In this document: piece by piece, positions 17,024-24,941 of the stretch | How positions within the stretch are numbered: the first letter of the stretch is position 1 | Layout: the number at the start of each line of letters is the position of its first letter | Source of the DNA: Arthrobacter sp. CAU 1506 | GTDB taxonomy: Bacteria; Actinomycetota; Actinomycetes; Actinomycetales; Micrococcaceae | Reading direction: 5' to 3' | Length of the DNA stretch: 64,000 bases | Assembly (NCBI RefSeq): GCF_005047635.1 | Contig: NZ_SUKC01000013.1 | Coordinates: 1-64,000, forward strand | Position numbers and translations under genes: made by a program | The notes under the pieces: model-generated | What the model saw: only the letters and a program-made list of their open reading frames with translations | Database searches by the model: none | What the model was told of the DNA's origin: nothing

Positions 17024-18355
17024 ATGACCACCGTCCACCAAGAGGATGCGGCCTTCGCCCATCACGGCAAGACGCCAAAGCGGGCGGCCTTGGCCAGTTT
17101 CATGGGCAGCGCCGTCGAGTACTACGACTTCTTCATCTTCGGTTCCGCCGCCGCGCTGATCTTCCCGCACGTCTTCTTCCCGGATGAGAGTGCCCAGGCC
17201 GGGATCATGTCGCTGGCGACCTTCGGCTTCGCGTACATCGCCCGCCCCGTGGGCGCGGTCTTCGTCGGCCACTTCGGCGACCGCATCGGCCGCCAGAAGG
17301 TGCTGATGTTTACGTTGATCCTGATGGGGGCCGCGACCTTCATCATCGGCTGTATCCCCGACTTCGACACCATCGGCTGGTGGGCTCCGGCAATCCTGGT
17401 CTTCTGCCGCCTGATGCAGGGCCTGTCTGCCGCGGGCGAGCAGGCTGGCGCCAGTTCGCTCACGCTGGAGCATGCGCCGGACAACCGCCGTTCCTTCTTC
17501 ACGTCCTGGACGCTGACCGGTACCCAGGGCGGCCAGATCCTTGCCGCGCTGGTCTTCATCCCCGTCGTCGCACTGCCGGACGAGATCAAGTACGGCATCG
17601 GCTGGCGGATTCCGTTCTGGCTCTCCGCCGTCGTCGTGATCGTCACCTATTTCATCCGCCGCTCGCTGCATGAGACCCCCACCTTCGAAGCCGCCAAGGC
17701 GAACAACGAACTGGCCAAGCTGCCGGTGGGCGTCTTGCTCCGCAACCACTGGCGCGACGTGCTCCGGGTGATCTGCTGCGCGTTCATCGCCGCGGTCTCC
17801 ACGGTCTACGGCACCCTGGCGATCAAGTACGGCGCCGAAGTCGGCAGTGTCGACGAAGGCATCACCCTGTGGCTGGTGGTCGCCGGCAACATCGGCGCCC
17901 TCTTTACCCAGCCGCTCTTCGGCAAGCTTGCCGACCGGATCGGCCGCAAGCCGGTGTTCATCTACGGCGCGCTGGGCAGTGCCGCGATCATGCCCTTCTA
18001 CTTGCTCTCGATGGAATCGGGCAACACTCTGCTGCAGTTCACCCTGTCCATCCTGGTTTTCTCCTGCGCCTACGCCGCGGCTAATGCCGTCTGGCCGTCC
18101 TTCTACGCGGAGATGTTCAGCGCCAGGGTCCGGTTCTCCGGCTTGGCCATCGGTACCCAGATCGGCTTCCTGATGGCGGGCTTCGCGCCGTCGATCGTGG
18201 CCGCCATCGGCGGCATCCAGGAGGGCGGCTGGGTGGCCACCAGCATCTTCACCGCGGTGATCGCACTCATCGCCTCGGTCTCGGCGCTGACCGCCCGCGA
18301 GACCTACAAGGTGCCCACCGAGGAGCTTGGCCTGCGCCGCACGGCCAAGGTCTGA
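17024..18355 (+). CDS. MHS-family MFS transporter, likely shikimate/quinate uptake
   Basis: 443 residues, twelve membrane helices. Family marks: SFMGSAVEYYDFFIFGSAAAL in helix 1, RPVGAVFVGHFGDRIGRQKVL after helix 2, and GLSAAGEQAGASSL in helix 4, typical of metabolite:H+ symporters (ShiA/KgtP group). The second half repeats GKLADRIGRKPVF. It is divergent from the shikimate dehydrogenase operon and shares the operator region, so shikimate, quinate or a related acid is the likely substrate (inference). The start ATG has AAGGAGC 6 nt upstream. Followed by a strong terminator. Confidence 0.87.
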   Translation: MTTVHQEDAAFAHHGKTPKRAALASFMGSAVEYYDFFIFGSAAALIFPHVFFPDESAQAGIMSLATFGFAYIARPVGAVFVGHFGDRIGRQKVLMFTLILMGAATFIIGCIPDFDTIGWWAPAILVFCRLMQGLSAAGEQAGASSLTLEHAPDNRRSFFTSWTLTGTQGGQILAALVFIPVVALPDEIKYGIGWRIPFWLSAVVVIVTYFIRRSLHETPTFEAAKANNELAKLPVGVLLRNHWRDVLRVICCAFIAAVSTVYGTLAIKYGAEVGSVDEGITLWLVVAGNIGALFTQPLFGKLADRIGRKPVFIYGALGSAAIMPFYLLSMESGNTLLQFTLSILVFSCAYAAANAVWPSFYAEMFSARVRFSGLAIGTQIGFLMAGFAPSIVAAIGGIQEGGWVATSIFTAVIALIASVSALTARETYKVPTEELGLRRTAKV

Positions 18356-18389
18356 TCCGCAACACTCACCTGAGAAAACTCACCTGAGT

Positions 18390-18437
18390 ACGACGCCGGC
18401 GGGAGGCTTTCGCTTGAAAGCCTCCCGCCGGCGTCGT
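18390..18437. terminator. 22-bp perfect hairpin between convergent genes
   Basis: Left arm 18390-18411 and right arm 18416-18437 are exact complements with a GCTT loop. It lies between the MFS transporter stop (18355) and the stop of the convergent oxidoreductase (18460), so it can terminate both directions. No long T-run is present on either side, as is common in high-GC actinobacteria. Confidence 0.9.
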
Positions 18438-18459
18438 GCTTAAGGTGAAGCTGTGGTTC

Positions 18460-19497
18460 CTACTGCGCGAGCTGCTCCCGCACCAGGGGTGCCACCTTGG
18501 TGCCGTAGAGCTCGATGGACTTCATGAGCTTCTCGTGCGGGAGCGTGCCCAGGCTGTACTTCATGTCCCACCGGGAGAGGCCCAGGCCCTTGGCGATCTT
18601 CACGATCTTGGTGGCGACGGTCTGCGGCGAGCCGACGAACAGGGCGCCGTCCGGGCCCGCCTCGGCCTCGAACTGGCCGCGGGTCATCCGGCTCCAGCCG
18701 CGCTCGCGGCCGATCCGCTCTTGCATGTCGGCATACGGCAGCCACATTTCCTCGCGGGCCTGTTCGTCCGTGTCCGCGATGTAGCCAGGGGAATGTGCAC
18801 CGATGGGCAGCGCAGGCTTTTCGAACTGGTCCAGCGCGCGCTGGTAGAGGTCGGTGAAGGGGGCAAAGTTCATCGGCGCGCCGCCGATGATGGCCAGCAT
18901 CAGCGGCAGCCCGTAGTGGGCGGCGCGGACCACTGACTCAGGTGTGCCGCCCACCGCAATCCAGGTCTTCAGGCTGCCGGCTGCCGTGGGCGGGTAGACC
19001 CGCTTGTTGTCCAGCCGCGACCGGGTGCGGCCGGCCCAGGTGACAGGTTCTTCCTTGAGCAGCTCGGTGAAGAGTTGGAGCTTCTCGTCGAAGAGGATGT
19101 CGTAGTCGGCCAGGTCCAGGCCGAACAGCGGGAAGGACTCGGTGAACGAGCCTCGGCCCAGGATCACCTCGGCGCGGCCGTTGGAGGCGGCGTCCAGGGT
19201 GGAGAAGCGCTGGAAGACGCGGACCGGGTCGTCGGAGCTGAGCACGGTGACGGCGGACCCCAGCCGGATGCGGCTGGTCTGGCCGGCGATGGCTGCGAGC
19301 ACCACGTCCGGCGCGGACACGGCGAAGTCCTCACGGTGGTGTTCGCCGATGCCGATGAAGTCCAGGCCCACCTCGTCGGCCAGCTTGGCTTCGGCGATGA
19401 CGTTCCGGATTACCTGGTCATGCGGCAGCAGTTGTCCGTCCGCGCCGGTGGTGACGTCCCCGAAAGTATCCAGCCCGAGTTCGATTGTTTGCGCCAC
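18460..19497 (-). CDS. LLM-class flavin-dependent oxidoreductase
   Basis: 345 residues with the luciferase-like TIM barrel: GLDTFGD near the start, DFIGIGEHHREDFAV, IRLGSAVTVLSSDDPVRVFQRFSTLDAAS and AEVILGRGSF. These are the usual FMN/F420 monooxygenase landmarks, and the set resembles the group of uncharacterised LLM proteins found in many actinobacteria. Substrate unknown. Start GTG 19497 has AAAGGCGG upstream. It stands alone, convergent with the MFS gene. Confidence 0.88.
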   Translation of the reverse strand: MAQTIELGLDTFGDVTTGADGQLLPHDQVIRNVIAEAKLADEVGLDFIGIGEHHREDFAVSAPDVVLAAIAGQTSRIRLGSAVTVLSSDDPVRVFQRFSTLDAASNGRAEVILGRGSFTESFPLFGLDLADYDILFDEKLQLFTELLKEEPVTWAGRTRSRLDNKRVYPPTAAGSLKTWIAVGGTPESVVRAAHYGLPLMLAIIGGAPMNFAPFTDLYQRALDQFEKPALPIGAHSPGYIADTDEQAREEMWLPYADMQERIGRERGWSRMTRGQFEAEAGPDGALFVGSPQTVATKIVKIAKGLGLSRWDMKYSLGTLPHEKLMKSIELYGTKVAPLVREQLAQ

Positions 19498-19603
19498 GCG
19501 GTGGCCGCCTTTCGTCTGCGTTGTAGGAATTGTGCATGCATATGCATCTTGTGGTTAATGGCGGCAACCGTGCGGAGGCGGCGGATATTCCACGTGGAGT
19601 CGG

Positions 19604-21022
19604 TTATTCCGCCGTGCGCGGCCGGGAGAGCGGCGGCACCAGCTGGCCCGACTCGGTCCGGATCCACCATTGCCCGGTCCGTCGCTTCTCCGCCCAGCTG
19701 GAAAAGCGGTAGTGGTACAGCGTCGCGCGGACCAGGAGCGGCGGTTCGCCGTTGAACGGGTCGTGCCGCAGCAGCTTCAGTGTGGCCCGGTCCGCCTCCA
19801 GCAGCCGGCGCAGCAGCGGGATGAACCAGCTGTTGCCGGGGGAGCCCAAGGCCAGGAACCACATCAGCCAGTCCAGCCTTAGGTGGTACGGCGCGAACTG
19901 CCGCGGCATCCGCTGCGGGTCCCCGGGCTTGCCCTTGAAGCCGTACTCCTGCCAGTGGACGCCGTCCGTCGACCCTTCCACCACCACCTCGTACCGTTGG
20001 CGGGTGATAGACCCGAACGCGCCGTAGGCGTTGGCCAGATGCCAGCTGTTGAAGCTGGCGTTCATCAGCTGGCGCTTGGCGAACAGGTTCTTCAGCGGCC
20101 AGTAGCTCAGATAGACCAGCAGGGCGCTGGCCGCGAGCACCAGCACGATGAACCACATCGGTTCCGGCTGATATCGCGGAGTGAAGTCGCCCACCGGCAG
20201 GATGGCCTGCACCGCGCCGTCGGACACCGCCGAAAAGGCCAGCAGGATGGTCAGCGTGTTCAGCCAGGCGAAGTTGCCGGATGCCACCAGCCACAGCTGC
20301 GTGATGATCACCACCGCGGCCGCGATGCTGCCTACCGGCTGCGGAAAGAACAGGAAAAAGGGCACCACCAGCTGGGCGAAATGGTTGCCGGCCACCTCCA
20401 CTTTGTGCAGCGGTTTGGGCAAATGGTGGAAGAACCAGCTGGCCGGGTTCGGCATCGGCTGGGTCTCGTGGTGGTAGTACAGGGCGGTCAGATCCCGCCA
20501 GACGGTATCGCCGCGCATCTTGATCATGCCGGCGCCGAACTCCAGCCGGAACACCAGCCAGATGAACAGCCACAGCACCGGCGCCGGCGGCGCTACCCGG
20601 TCCGAGCCCAGGAACGCGGCCAGGAATCCGGCCTCCAGCAGCAGCGTCTCCCAGCCGAAGCCGTAAAAGGTCTGTCCCACGTTCACGATGGACATGTACA
20701 GGAACCACAGGGCCAGGAACGCCACCAGCGGCACCCACGGCGGCCCCAGCTGCGGCAGCCCGGCCACCAAAAGTGCGGACATCACGACGCCGGTGCCCGC
20801 CACGGCGCGCAGCCTCCCGTCGGTGTAGCCCCAACGGAACAGGGTGAAGCCGCGCGGCGTGCGCCGTTCCAGCAGCTGTGGCACCGGGAGCAGCCCGTGT
20901 TCGCCCAGCAGGGCGGGGAACTGGGCCAGGGCGGAGGCGAAGGCAATCAGGAACACCGCGGCGATGCCCCGCTGCAGCACCTGCCGCGCCAGCTCGAACC
21001 CCTCGGCACTGAACCACTCCAT
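19604..21022 (-). CDS. Lipase maturation factor family membrane protein
   Basis: 472 residues, with about eight membrane helices in the first 330 and a soluble C-terminal domain. Landmarks of the LMF family: LLPVPQLLERR near the start, FYGFGWETLLLEAGFLAAFLG, RLEFGAGMIKMRGD, WRDLTALYYHHETQPMPNP, and in the C-terminal part YGAFGSITRQRYEVVVEGS and RLDWLMWFLALG. In animals LMF1 folds lipases in the ER; the bacterial role is not established. ATG 21022 has GGAGGTG 4 nt upstream, so the longer upstream frame is rejected. Confidence 0.85.
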   Translation of the reverse strand: MEWFSAEGFELARQVLQRGIAAVFLIAFASALAQFPALLGEHGLLPVPQLLERRTPRGFTLFRWGYTDGRLRAVAGTGVVMSALLVAGLPQLGPPWVPLVAFLALWFLYMSIVNVGQTFYGFGWETLLLEAGFLAAFLGSDRVAPPAPVLWLFIWLVFRLEFGAGMIKMRGDTVWRDLTALYYHHETQPMPNPASWFFHHLPKPLHKVEVAGNHFAQLVVPFFLFFPQPVGSIAAAVVIITQLWLVASGNFAWLNTLTILLAFSAVSDGAVQAILPVGDFTPRYQPEPMWFIVLVLAASALLVYLSYWPLKNLFAKRQLMNASFNSWHLANAYGAFGSITRQRYEVVVEGSTDGVHWQEYGFKGKPGDPQRMPRQFAPYHLRLDWLMWFLALGSPGNSWFIPLLRRLLEADRATLKLLRHDPFNGEPPLLVRATLYHYRFSSWAEKRRTGQWWIRTESGQLVPPLSRPRTAE

Positions 21023-21116
21023 GGCACCTCCAACGCTACGGCGGACCGGTCGGGTGTCAACAGCGGGCCGGCACACCGGCAGCCCGCTCAAGCGGGAAAG
21101 TCCGGCCCGTGCAGCA

Positions 21117-21140
21117 GGCCCGGCTCAGGAGAGCCGGGCC
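21117..21140. terminator. GC-rich hairpin, first copy
   Basis: GGCCCGGCTC (21117-21126), AGGA loop, GAGCCGGGCC (21131-21140). It is a shorter sibling of the hairpin at 21285-21314 and flanks the tandem array between them. Confidence 0.5.
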
Positions 21141-21144
21141 CACG

Positions 21145-21290
21145 GCACGCTCGCGGGAGTCCCGCCCATGTAGCGGGCCCGGGCGGAGCCCTGCCCGCGG
21201 CACGCTCACGGGAGTCCCGCCCATGTAGCGGCCCGGGCGGAGCCCTGCCCCAGGGCACGCTCTCCGGGAACCCGCGCCCATGCAGCAGGC
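21145..21290. repeat. 55-bp tandem repeat, about 2.6 copies
   Basis: Units begin at GCACGCTC at 21145, 21200 and 21255, exactly 55 bp apart. Units 1 and 2 share the run GGGAGTCCCGCCCATGTAGC; unit 3 is degraded at its end. The array fills the 338-bp gap between the LMF start (21022) and the small OFA partner (21361). No gene is seen in the gap. Confidence 0.85.
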
Positions 21291-21314
21291 CCGGCTCAGA
21301 AGAGCCGGGCCTGC
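21285..21314. terminator. 13-bp perfect hairpin downstream of the OFA transporter operon
   Basis: GCAGGCCCGGCTC (21285-21297), AGAA loop, GAGCCGGGCCTGC (21302-21314). It is 47 bp beyond the stop of the 33-residue gene at 21361 and so is placed as its terminator. Confidence 0.7.
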
Positions 21315-21360
21315 AGATGCGTACCGCTTGACCGGCGCGGCCGGCCATGGGTTTGAGGGT

Positions 21361-21462
21361 TTAGCCGAAGAGCGCCGGCACCTTCATCAGGGTCTGCGTG
21401 ATGCCGTAGAGCAGCGGGATGCCGACCAGTACCCAGCCGAGGGCTACTTGTGCTTTCTTCAT
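21361..21462 (-). CDS. 33-residue membrane peptide, small partner of OFA-type MFS transporter
   Basis: Encodes MKKAQVALGWVLVGIPLLYG and continues ITQTLMKVPALFG: a charged tip plus one membrane helix. Its ATG lies 1 nt after the transporter stop codon, with GGAAAGGAGG inside the end of the transporter gene, so it is translated from the same message. Short single-helix proteins in this position are annotated as the MFS transporter small subunit of OFA-family transporters. Its role (stability or regulation of the transporter) is not established. Confidence 0.75.
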   Translation of the reverse strand: MKKAQVALGWVLVGIPLLYGITQTLMKVPALFG

Positions 21463-21463
21463 G

Positions 21464-22864
21464 TCAGGCCTCCTTTCCGGCCATCGCGGATTCGCCGGCT
21501 TCGCGGGCCGGGGCCTCGTGGTATTTGCTGTCCACTGGCTTGACCATCAGGTTGGCAATGAAGCCGATGACCAGCAGGCCCACCATGGTCAGCAGCGCCG
21601 GCTGGTAGGCCTCCGCGGTGAGTTCGCCCGGCTTGCCCTGGGCGTCCAGGAAGGCGTTGACAATCAGCGGGCCGGCAATGCCGGCGGCGGACCAGGCGGT
21701 GAGCAGGCGGCCGTGGATGGCGCCCACTTGGAAGGTGCCGAACAGGTCGCGCAGATAGGCCGGAACCGTGGAGAAGCCGCCGCCGTAGAAGCTGATGATG
21801 ACGGCCGCCAGCAGCACGTACAGCCCGGTGGAGGAATGGCCGAACAGGGCCAGTACCACGTAGAGCACGGCGCCGACGCCCAGGTACAACATGTAGTTGT
21901 TCTTGCGGCCCAGATAATCGGACGTGGTGGACCAAACAAACCTGCCGCCCATGTTCGCGATCGAGAGCAGTCCGACGAAGCCCGCGGCCACGCCCGCCGT
22001 CACCAGCGAAACGCCGTCGGGCTGGCGGAAGAAGTCCTGGATCATCGGCGAGGCCTGTTCCAGGATCCCGATGCCGGCCGTGACGTTGCAGAACAATGCG
22101 ATCCAGACCAGCCAGAATTGGCGGGTCTTGATGGCGTTCTTGGCCGAGACGTTCGCCGTGGTGACCAGCGCCTTGGCCTTGAGCTTGCTGGGGTCAAAGC
22201 CGTCCGGCTTCCAGTCGGCGGCCGGCACCTTGATGGTGAATGCGCCGAACAGCATGTAGGCCAGGTAGACCACGGCCAGGGTCAGGAAGAGTTTGCCGAC
22301 CGCGTCGCCGCTGGCCACCCAGCCCGGCGTGCCGTCGAAGCTGGGGTCATAGAACTGCAGCAGCGCAGTGGAGACCGGGCTGGCGATCAGTGCACCGCCG
22401 CCGAAGCCCATGATCGCCATCCCGGTGGCGAGGCCTGGCCGGTCGGGGAACCACTTGATCAGCGTGGACACCGGGGAGATATAGCCGATGCCCAGGCCGA
22501 TGCCGCCGATCACGCCGTAGCCCAGGTAAACCAGCCAGAGTTGGCCGGTGAAGATGCCCAGCGAGCCGACCAGGAAGCCGGTGCTCCAGAAAACCGCCGA
22601 GGTGAACATGGCCATCCGGGGACCGTTGCGGTCCACCCAGGTGCCCATCACCGCAGCGGACAGGCCTAGCATCACCATGGCAATGGAGAAGATGATGCCG
22701 ATCTCGGTCAGGCTGACGTCAAAGTGGGCCACCAAGGCGTTCTTGTACACGCTGGTGGCGTAGGCCTGGCCGATGCAGAGGTGCACGGCCAGGGCCGCCG
22801 GCGGAATCAGCCAGCGGTTGAAGCCCGGAGGGGCGATCGTACGCGATCGGTCCAACCAACTCAT
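21464..22864 (-). CDS. OFA-family MFS transporter (oxalate/formate antiporter-like)
   Basis: 466 residues, twelve membrane helices. OFA marks: GFNRWLIPPAALAVHLCIGQAYATSVY in helix 1, GLGIGYISPVSTLIKWFPDRPGLATG after helix 4, and ANMGGRFVWSTTSDYLGRKN in the second half. The family exchanges or takes up small carboxylates such as oxalate, formate or lactate. Start ATG 22864 follows AGGAC at 8 nt; the frame could extend 6 codons upstream. It forms a two-gene unit with the 33-residue peptide. Formate transport would suit the formate dehydrogenase cluster at 52-58 kb, but this is only inference. Confidence 0.87.
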   Translation of the reverse strand: MSWLDRSRTIAPPGFNRWLIPPAALAVHLCIGQAYATSVYKNALVAHFDVSLTEIGIIFSIAMVMLGLSAAVMGTWVDRNGPRMAMFTSAVFWSTGFLVGSLGIFTGQLWLVYLGYGVIGGIGLGIGYISPVSTLIKWFPDRPGLATGMAIMGFGGGALIASPVSTALLQFYDPSFDGTPGWVASGDAVGKLFLTLAVVYLAYMLFGAFTIKVPAADWKPDGFDPSKLKAKALVTTANVSAKNAIKTRQFWLVWIALFCNVTAGIGILEQASPMIQDFFRQPDGVSLVTAGVAAGFVGLLSIANMGGRFVWSTTSDYLGRKNNYMLYLGVGAVLYVVLALFGHSSTGLYVLLAAVIISFYGGGFSTVPAYLRDLFGTFQVGAIHGRLLTAWSAAGIAGPLIVNAFLDAQGKPGELTAEAYQPALLTMVGLLVIGFIANLMVKPVDSKYHEAPAREAGESAMAGKEA

Positions 22865-23251
22865 CGTTGGGCGTCCTTTCAAAGACGGGGTGTGAAGCAG
22901 AACTGCAACATGTGTTTCAGTTCACATCCTTACTGATAGTTGAGCTGGGCAACCGGATTAGCCCGGCGTGTCGTGTTCCCCGCTCCCGCTGCGCCTGCCC
23001 GCTGCATCAGTCATGCCGGACTGACCGCTACCCGCCGGCGCCAGCCAAACCGGCTGCCCGCGCCCGCTGCGCATGCCCGCTCCCGCTGAGTCTGTCCGCT
23101 CCCGCTGAGTCTGTCCGCTCCCGCTGCGCCTGCCCGCCCGCTGCGCCTACCCGATCTCACGGCGCCTGCCATTCCGCCTGCCGCTGCCCGCTGCCCACCA
23201 GTCATTCGGCTGCCCCTGCCCTCCGGGCACCGAGGCCGGTACCGTGGAGGA
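22865..23251. other. Gene-free stretch with short tandem repeats
   Basis: The space between the divergent OFA transporter and the sialidase-like gene holds no credible gene. It contains the array of CGCTCCCGCTGAGTCTGTC units with a 19-bp period at 23078-23096, 23097-23115 and, degraded, 23116-23134, and loosely related CCCGCTGCGCCTGCC pieces on both sides (22981-23160). The OFA promoter is expected near 22890-22940, the least GC-rich part. Confidence 0.7.
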
Positions 23252-24853
23252 ATGGAACAGGTCCTCGCCGTGCGAGGCGTGGGCGGCTACCGCCGCTACC
23301 GGGCTCCGGCGCTCGCCGTTGCCCCATCCGGCAGCGTGATCGCCGCCTATGCCGGCTTGGACGGGCAGGGCGGACCACCCCGCTCCGGTGACCTGCTGCT
23401 GCGCCGCAGTTTCGATGGCGGAACCAGCTGGGAACCGCAGCAAGTTCTCTGGGCGGGCCAAGCCGGGCAGACGCCGAGCCGGCCTGGGCTGTTGTCCGAC
23501 GCCGCAACCGGACGGATTTTGATGGCCTTCGTCGCGCGCGACAAAGCCGGCAGTGCCGATCCGGTTGCTGCCGAAGCTGCCCGTCGATTTGAACTGATGT
23601 CATCCGACGACGACGGCGCCACCTGGCAGCACCGGACAGTCACCCCGCGCCTTGCCTCGGACACCGTAACGGGATTGGAGGGCGCCGGCTCAGGGACCGG
23701 AGTGCATACCGGGCCGTTCGCCGGACGGCTGCTGGTGCAGTTCGCTGTGACGGCAGATGGCGGTCGGCCAGGGGCAGCGTCCGGCTACAGCGACGACCAC
23801 GGTGACAGCTGGACTGTCGGCGAGCCGCTGGACGCGCCGAACCCAGGTACAGCGGTCTCGGAGGTGCTGGGGGCCTCCGAGGCCCTCGGGGCACCGATTG
23901 CTTTCCCAGCCGTGAAAATGCCGGAGCCGGACCCTGACCCGGGCGCCGCGGCCTGTCTGCCCGATGGCCGAGTGCTGCTGCACCTGAGCGCGGCTCCCAA
24001 CCGGTGGGCGGCTGTCTCCGATGACGGCGGGCACAGCTATGGGCCGCTGCATGCGGTCGAGGAGCTGGCCGATTCCGGTAGCCCCGGCTCACTGATTCGC
24101 TTCGACGGATTGCCATCACTGGGCGGACTGGCCGCCCAGGTGAGCCGCCACTGGTTGCTGGCTGCCAATTGCCAAGATCCAGTGCTGAACCGGAACGTGG
24201 TGCTCAGCCTGTCGCGGGACGACGGAGATTCCTGGCCGCACAAACTCACCATCTGGCGCAGCGGCGCCAGCGGTCCTGCCGTGGTGAGGCTGGCCGACGG
24301 ACGGATTGGCGTGCTGTATGAGCGGCAGGGTAGCCGCGAACTGGCCTACGCTACTGCCGATCCCGGGATGCTCCGGATGGCCTGGCCCCGCGGAGCGGTG
24401 ACGCGAAAGGCCAGCGCCGGCTCTGCGGGATCGGCGCACGAGACCGGCCCGCTCCCAGTGGTCGGTGATTACCCGCTGCGCTTCGACATGGTCCTGCAGG
24501 CGATCCTCAGCACGGACAAGGGGCTGCCGGAGCCGGGCTATCGGGCCGGGGACATGCTGCTTTTTGCTGGGCGGGCGCAGGTTATGGGGTCGCAGTTCAT
24601 GAGCGTGCAGCTGTCCGGCACTTTCGACAACGCCGAGGATTTTCCGCCGCGGGAACTTGGGCCGGGTGCGGTGGAGCGTTACCTCCATCCCGTCCATACG
24701 GTGACTGCCGCCGACGTCGCTGCCGGCAGCTTCACCCTCGTCTTCACGTGCACGGCAGCCCCGGTGAATGGCGCTTCCGGAAGTGCTCCCGAGGTGGGAC
24801 GACGGCGGGAGTTCAGACTCGACGTCGTTAGCGGAGAAATCAGCGAGGGGTGA
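23252..24853 (+). CDS. Sialidase-like (BNR-repeat) protein, apparently cytoplasmic
   Basis: 533 residues. Five Asp-box motifs of the S-x-D-x-G-x-T-W type mark a six-bladed propeller: SFDGGTSW, SSDDDGATW, YSDDHGDSW, SDDGGHSY and SRDDGDSW. The opening YRAPALAV matches the (F/Y)RIP region carrying a catalytic Arg of GH33 sialidases. The last 130 residues form an additional beta domain. There is no signal peptide, unusual for a sialidase acting on host or mucus glycans, so the substrate may be an imported sugar. No sialic acid genes lie nearby. ATG 23252 with GTGGAGGA upstream. Confidence 0.8.
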   Translation: MEQVLAVRGVGGYRRYRAPALAVAPSGSVIAAYAGLDGQGGPPRSGDLLLRRSFDGGTSWEPQQVLWAGQAGQTPSRPGLLSDAATGRILMAFVARDKAGSADPVAAEAARRFELMSSDDDGATWQHRTVTPRLASDTVTGLEGAGSGTGVHTGPFAGRLLVQFAVTADGGRPGAASGYSDDHGDSWTVGEPLDAPNPGTAVSEVLGASEALGAPIAFPAVKMPEPDPDPGAAACLPDGRVLLHLSAAPNRWAAVSDDGGHSYGPLHAVEELADSGSPGSLIRFDGLPSLGGLAAQVSRHWLLAANCQDPVLNRNVVLSLSRDDGDSWPHKLTIWRSGASGPAVVRLADGRIGVLYERQGSRELAYATADPGMLRMAWPRGAVTRKASAGSAGSAHETGPLPVVGDYPLRFDMVLQAILSTDKGLPEPGYRAGDMLLFAGRAQVMGSQFMSVQLSGTFDNAEDFPPRELGPGAVERYLHPVHTVTAADVAAGSFTLVFTCTAAPVNGASGSAPEVGRRREFRLDVVSGEISEG

Positions 24854-24941
24854 CGCGGCTCTCTGCCTCGTCGGCAGTGTTCTCCGGGTAGCAGTGTGCA
24901 AGGATTTAACCGGGATCAACGACGCCGCCGTCACGGTGGCG

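Noticed and set aside
19410-21017. Long frame overlapping the lipase maturation factor gene in another frame on the same strand
   Set aside because: The LMF frame carries family motifs and a good ribosome site; the other is Arg/Gly/Ala-rich noise.
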